In this document: positions 7,876 to 11,116 of the stretch, in pieces
Layout: every line of letters begins with the position of its first letter
Position numbering within the stretch: position 1 is the stretch's first letter
NCBI GenBank assembly: GCA_023299965.1
Contig: JALZVN010000094.1
Span: 1 to 11,116 of the forward strand
DNA: 11,116 bases
Direction of reading: 5' to 3'
From: Saprospiraceae bacterium
Lineage (GTDB): Bacteria; Bacteroidota; Bacteroidia; Chitinophagales; Saprospiraceae
Made by a program: the position numbers and the translations under genes
The notes under the pieces: generated by a model
Database searches by the model: none
What the model was told of the DNA's origin: nothing
Seen by the model: only the letters and a program-made list of their open reading frames with translations

Positions 7876-9468
7876 ATGAAAAAGCATCTATTACTTCTTA
7901 GCAGCTTAATACTGCTACCCATCTTTGCATTTGCTCAATCTGATAAGGGTTTTGATCAAATCATCGATGAAGCCTTTCAGCCTGTTTCTGACTTCTTTAG
8001 CAAAGTGGTTTTCTTCCAAATTGCGGACGGTTTGCCTTTTGTGATTGCACTATTAGTATTAAGTGCAATATTCTTTACAGTCTATTTTGGATTTATCAAT
8101 ATTACCAAATTTGGTACCGCAATCAATGTAGTAAGAGGAAAGTTCGATGAGATAGAAGGACATGAAGGAGCTTCGGCAGATGCTACGGTAGATGGAGACA
8201 TCCGAGATACCATCAGAGATGAAAGTCAAGACGGGGAAGTAACTCACTTCCAAGCACTTGCTACTGCAGTGTCAGGTACTGTAGGAAATGGTAATATAGC
8301 CGGTGTGGCATTAGCTATTGCCCTTGGGGGTCCTGGAGCTACCTTCTGGATGATCATCTGTGGTCTTCTAGGTATGTCTACCAAGTTTGTAGAATGTACA
8401 CTAGGAGTAGCCTATAGAGATATCGGAGAAGACGGTACAGTATATGGAGGTCCGATGTACTATCTGACAAAAGGGCTAAAAGAAAGAGGAATGGCTGGAC
8501 TGGGTAAAGTACTAGGTGTACTTTTTGCCATTTTCTGTATCGGTGGATCTTTTGGTGGAGGTAATGCAGCTCAATCCAATCAGGCAACTATCGTACTAAA
8601 GGAGATGTTTGGATTGACTAGTGCAGCAGCTGGTTTCTGGATCGGTATTGTACTGGCTATTTTAGTAGGTATAATCATCATAGGAGGAATCAAGCGTATT
8701 GCATCTGTAACTGAGAAGGTTGTACCTTTTATGGCAGTTCTTTATATCATAGCTTGTCTATACATCATACTGTCTAACTTTACCTTAATAGATGATGCAG
8801 TAGGTATGATCGTAAGTGAAGCCTTCACACCTAGAGCAGGAATAGTCGGAGGTCTTATTGGGGCCTTGATGGTAGGATTTAAGCGTGCTGCATTCTCTAA
8901 TGAAGCGGGTGCAGGTTCTGCATCTATCGCTCACTCTGCTGTAAAAACTAAATTTGCTGCTTCAGAAGGTCTAGTTGCATTGCTAGAACCATTCATAGAT
9001 ACAGTTGTGATCTGCACAATGACTGCCTTGGTAATCGTGATATTCAATACCGGTGGACACTTTGAATATGGTGGTACTGGAGCTGTATTGATCGACGGAG
9101 TATCGTATGAAGGAGCTGGAATCACTTCTAAAGCCTTCGCACAATACATTCCTTATTCAAATGTATTCTTGACTGTAGCCGTTGTACTTTTTGCAGTGTC
9201 TACTATGATTTCATGGTCATACTATGGACTACAAGCTTGGAAATTCTTATTTGGAAGGAGTAAAGTAGCGGATATAATATATAAGATCCTTTTCTGCTTG
9301 TTTGTAGTGATTGGAGCTGCAGCGCAAATGGGTTCAATTTGGGCATTCTCAGATGCAATGATTTTTGCAATGGTGTTCCCAAATATGGTCGGTTTGTTTA
9401 TCTTATTCCCTAAAGTAAAAGAGGAATTAACGAGATATTTATCTGCCATCAAAGCGAGCCTTTCTTAA
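7876..9468 (+). CDS. sodium:alanine symporter family (AGCS) amino-acid transporter
   Basis: AGCS proteins bring small neutral amino acids such as alanine or glycine into the cell with sodium. This 530-residue member has the core signatures HFQALATAVSGTVGNGNIAG (124-143), GGPGATFWMIICGLLGM (151-167) with KFVECTLGVAYR after it, GGPMYY (191-196), FGGGNAAQSNQ (226-236) and FKRAAFSNEAGAGS (335-348). Many hydrophobic helices run to a C-terminal group at about 470-512. The N-terminus is a cleavable-looking signal peptide (1-20, AFA before Gln21) followed by a short periplasmic stretch, a form I believe is common in Bacteroidota homologues. Unusual is an acidic insert at about 93-121 (GASADATVDGDIRDT..., rich in Asp/Glu) between the first helix and the HFQAL motif. 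The ATG follows an A-rich leader without a ribosome-binding site. It is transcribed alone, from the promoter at 7819-7849 to the terminator at 9493-9522. No amino-acid enzyme is adjacent, so the substrate is open. Confidence 0.93.
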   Translation: MKKHLLLLSSLILLPIFAFAQSDKGFDQIIDEAFQPVSDFFSKVVFFQIADGLPFVIALLVLSAIFFTVYFGFINITKFGTAINVVRGKFDEIEGHEGASADATVDGDIRDTIRDESQDGEVTHFQALATAVSGTVGNGNIAGVALAIALGGPGATFWMIICGLLGMSTKFVECTLGVAYRDIGEDGTVYGGPMYYLTKGLKERGMAGLGKVLGVLFAIFCIGGSFGGGNAAQSNQATIVLKEMFGLTSAAAGFWIGIVLAILVGIIIIGGIKRIASVTEKVVPFMAVLYIIACLYIILSNFTLIDDAVGMIVSEAFTPRAGIVGGLIGALMVGFKRAAFSNEAGAGSASIAHSAVKTKFAASEGLVALLEPFIDTVVICTMTALVIVIFNTGGHFEYGGTGAVLIDGVSYEGAGITSKAFAQYIPYSNVFLTVAVVLFAVSTMISWSYYGLQAWKFLFGRSKVADIIYKILFCLFVVIGAAAQMGSIWAFSDAMIFAMVFPNMVGLFILFPKVKEELTRYLSAIKASLS

Positions 9469-9492
9469 TTTTAAAGAACAACGTAAACATAT

Positions 9493-9522
9493 AAAAGACG
9501 GTCTACTAGACCGTCTTTTTTT
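9493..9522 (+). terminator. intrinsic terminator of the symporter gene
   Basis: A perfect 12-bp stem (9493-9504 with 9508-9519, core GACGGTC/GACCGTC) with a 3-base loop runs into seven consecutive T (9516-9522). It lies 24 bases after the symporter stop. Only 6 bases separate the last T from the folK ATG. Confidence 0.9.
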
Positions 9523-9528
9523 CATACT

Positions 9529-10029
9529 ATGCATACTTTAGTTTTACATACAGGAACCAATATTGAGAACAGGCTTGCGAATCTCGAGAAAGCCAATTTT
9601 CATCTACAGCAAATCGTAGGAAAGATAGTCAAGCACTCTCATATCTACGAAACAGAAGCCTGGGGTAATGAAGACCAAAGCGACTTCCTTAATCAAGCAC
9701 TACTATTAGAAACCAATTTCACTGCTCACAGAGTAATGCAAGAAATACTTGCACTAGAATACAAGCTAGGAAGACGTAGGGATGAAAAATGGCAACCACG
9801 CGTAATCGATATTGACATCATATTTTTTGATTCTGAAGTAATCCATAAAAAAGTTTTAACGGTGCCTCATGAACACATGCATAATCGTAGATTTGTGCTT
9901 AAACCATTGAGTGATATCATCCCCGACTTCATCCACCCTACCCTGCAAAAAAGCATCAATGACCTTCTGCGTGATTGCCCTGATAAATTAGCAGTACGCG
10001 AATGGAAAAAAACATCTAGCATCATCTAG
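9529..10029 (+). CDS. folK: 2-amino-4-hydroxy-6-hydroxymethyldihydropteridine pyrophosphokinase
   Basis: HPPK transfers pyrophosphate from ATP to 6-hydroxymethyl-7,8-dihydropterin, the step before dihydropteroate synthase in folate synthesis, in the cytoplasm. At 166 residues it has the normal length. The N-terminal LHTGTN (6-11) stands where most enzymes have ALGSN. YETEAWGNEDQSDFLNQAL (40-58) matches the substrate-binding stretch. The signature KWQPRVIDIDII has W88, R91 and the two magnesium-binding aspartates D94 and D96, with Gln89 in the place of the usual Gly/Ala. TVPH (111-114) and R121 are also present. The ATG at 9529 aligns with the family N-terminus, so a downstream start is unlikely. 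No promoter is evident between the terminator and the ATG, so expression may depend on read-through or a leaderless transcript. The deoxynucleoside kinase gene follows after 60 bases, a neighbour pair I recall from other Bacteroidota. Confidence 0.93.
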   Translation: MHTLVLHTGTNIENRLANLEKANFHLQQIVGKIVKHSHIYETEAWGNEDQSDFLNQALLLETNFTAHRVMQEILALEYKLGRRRDEKWQPRVIDIDIIFFDSEVIHKKVLTVPHEHMHNRRFVLKPLSDIIPDFIHPTLQKSINDLLRDCPDKLAVREWKKTSSII

Positions 10030-10050
10030 AAATTATTGTGATATTATCTT

Positions 10051-10058
10051 TAAGTTTG
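10051..10058 (+). promoter_or_regulatory. possible -7 element upstream of the deoxynucleoside kinase
   Basis: TAAGTTTG matches the Bacteroidota -7 consensus TAnnTTTG exactly and lies 31 bases before the ATG at 10090, a sensible leader length. No TTTG is found 19-21 bases upstream (only TTG at 10036-10038, too close), so the kinase may be read both from here and through from folK. Confidence 0.35.
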
Positions 10059-10089
10059 TAGCTCAATCGATACCTACTAATAACTATTT

Positions 10090-10749
10090 ATGCACTCATT
10101 CCCCTACCGATTTATTACTATAGAAGGCAATATAGGTACTGGAAAAACTACAGTGTGCAAGCTACTAGCAAAGGAGCATAACTTCAAACTCGTATTGGAG
10201 TCATTTGCAGACAATCCGTTCTTACCATTTTTTTATGAACAACCTGAACGATACGCTTTCCCTGTAGAATTGTTCTTTATGACAGAACGCCAAAAACAGC
10301 TGTCTGAAAACGTTATCCAAACTGATTTATTTCAACAGACCATTCTTGCGGACTACTTTTTCCTAAAAACAGTTTTGTTTGCCAAGAACAATCTAAATGA
10401 ACATGAATTTAGACTCTTTAAAAGATTATTCAAGATCCTCAACGAGACATTTCCAAAGCCAGACTTGCTGATCTATATACATCGACCTGTGGAGGTGCTT
10501 CTGAGCAACATCAAGGCAAGAAATAGGACGTATGAACAGAATATAAGTGCGGAATATCTAGAGAGCCTACAAAACGCTTATTTCGACTATTTTAAAATAG
10601 AACAGGATATTCCAATATTGATTGTAGAATCTAATGCCATCAACTACGATATGGGCACACCGCAGTATGAGCAACTTGTAGAGTTGATGCGGACCAAACA
10701 CCATAAAGGCGTGCAGCACATTAGGTTAAATGCATTGCCTTCATCGTAA
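10090..10749 (+). CDS. deoxynucleoside kinase
   Basis: Enzymes of this family phosphorylate deoxynucleosides with ATP in the cytoplasmic salvage pathway. The 219-residue product has the P-loop GNIGTGKTT (13-21, Lys19). The base-site segment starts at Glu37 (LESFADNPFLPFFYEQPERY, 36-55) and the substrate-side helix is FPVELFFMTERQKQL (57-71). ILADYFFLKTVLFA (85-98) is the bacterial form of the DR(S/F) region. The lid is KARNRTYEQNISAEYL (142-157), with Arg144 and Arg146 where relatives have RGR or similar. This layout matches the common Bacteroidota type, often labelled deoxyadenosine or deoxynucleoside kinase; which base it prefers cannot be decided. The ATG at 10090 sits a normal distance before the P-loop. 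It probably forms a unit with folK. The last 29 bases, coding for the C-terminal tail, overlap the 3' end of the opposing gene. Confidence 0.9.
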   Translation: MHSFPYRFITIEGNIGTGKTTVCKLLAKEHNFKLVLESFADNPFLPFFYEQPERYAFPVELFFMTERQKQLSENVIQTDLFQQTILADYFFLKTVLFAKNNLNEHEFRLFKRLFKILNETFPKPDLLIYIHRPVEVLLSNIKARNRTYEQNISAEYLESLQNAYFDYFKIEQDIPILIVESNAINYDMGTPQYEQLVELMRTKHHKGVQHIRLNALPSS

Positions 10750-11116
10750 GATAAATCAATAGCGTTTCATCTTCATTCTCCATTCCAAATCGGTTATACA
10801 ACAAATGGATATGATCCGCAATAATTTCCCATACCCGAGCATTCTCTAGTTGATTTTCCCGATAATAGAAAGTCTTGTGTCTATTGCTCATCGCTGACAC
10901 GATTTTAGGTTGACTACACGCGTCTATAAATGCAGCAGTTGTGTTTGACCAATGACTAAAAAGCTCCACCAAGTCCGGATTAGAATCTATATGCTCAATC
11001 AGTGCACTCAGAGAAGTAGCTTCATCTGAATACGTCTCTTCAAAAAATTTGACAAGTGCATCAAAATCATCAAGTTCATTAAAGAACATCCATTGTCGTA
11101 TATACAACTTACATAG
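10721..11116 (-). CDS. C-terminal part of an unidentified protein, open at the right edge (lantibiotic-dehydratase-like tail?)
   Basis: The frame is open from the window edge to the TAA at 10721-10723. The in-window residues begin LCKLYIRQWMFF, with a TTG codon at 11107 and an ATG at 11089. No stop lies upstream in the window, so neither needs to be the true start and the protein probably extends beyond 11116. The visible 132 residues are acidic and helical, with no signal peptide or membrane helix. The end (IADHIHLLYNRFGMENEDET) resembles the H-[ML]-x-x-N-R...E block that closes the C-terminal elimination domain of lantibiotic/thiopeptide dehydratases. The earlier ETYSDEATSLSALIE recalls the E-x-x-F-x-x-D-S-x-x-x-x-x-L part of that domain. 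This is recognition from memory of a very diverged family; a different helical protein is equally possible. It converges on the deoxynucleoside kinase gene with a 29-base overlap. Confidence 0.6.
   Translation of the reverse strand, partial: LCKLYIRQWMFFNELDDFDALVKFFEETYSDEATSLSALIEHIDSNPDLVELFSHWSNTTAAFIDACSQPKIVSAMSNRHKTFYYRENQLENARVWEIIADHIHLLYNRFGMENEDETLLIYLTMKAMHLT

Noticed and set aside
8059..9452. Minus-strand reading frames of 64-76 codons opposite the symporter gene
   Set aside because: They are shadows of the conserved symporter frame.
1..11116. CRISPR arrays, tRNA or rRNA genes, transposases, toxin-antitoxin pairs
   Set aside because: No repeat-spacer pattern, cloverleaf sequence or recognisable protein of these kinds was seen on either strand.

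Overview
The window looks like a piece of a Bacteroidota chromosome. The DNA is AT-rich, genes lack Shine-Dalgarno-like leaders, and several upstream regions carry TAnnTTTG-type -7 elements. The gene content also fits: a hybrid histidine kinase with periplasmic propellers, a small Cys-lipoprotein with a GCTDP...DNGTC motif, and a folK followed by a deoxynucleoside kinase. One intergenic RNA-like element resembles the Flavo-1 motif of Flavobacteria and relatives. I cannot name the genus.

Layout. Positions 1-194 hold little: perhaps the 3' end of a + strand gene, ending at 88. A family III (CaiB/BaiF-type) CoA-transferase lies on the minus strand (195-1268), divergent from a small secreted lipoprotein (1405-1872). 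That gene converges on a very large minus-strand gene (1898-6259) for a 1453-residue sensor kinase. The kinase has a signal peptide, about 14 propeller repeats, a Y_Y_Y domain, one membrane helix, HisKA and HATPase domains, a degenerate receiver and a canonical C-terminal receiver. It lacks the AraC-type DNA-binding domain of classical HTCS proteins. About 530 bases without a gene follow. Their right-hand part (about 6658-6761) is a structured-RNA-like element; the rest is unremarkable AT-rich DNA.

Next come a membrane-anchored alpha/beta hydrolase on the minus strand (6793-7569) and, divergently, an AGCS-family sodium:amino-acid symporter (7876-9468). The symporter has a good promoter candidate and a strong intrinsic terminator (9493-9522). 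Immediately after the terminator's T-tract start folK (9529-10029, folate synthesis) and a deoxynucleoside kinase (10090-10749, nucleotide salvage), probably co-oriented housekeeping genes. The last gene (10721-11116, minus strand) overlaps the kinase tail. It is open to the window edge, so it is probably the C-terminal part of a larger protein. Its final residues faintly resemble the C-terminal domain of lantibiotic/thiopeptide dehydratases.

The genes look mostly like independent units, not one pathway. I see no transposase, CRISPR array, tRNA or rRNA. No clear new multi-gene system is visible. The points most worth checking are the structured RNA, the unusual output end of the sensor kinase, and the truncated gene at the right edge.
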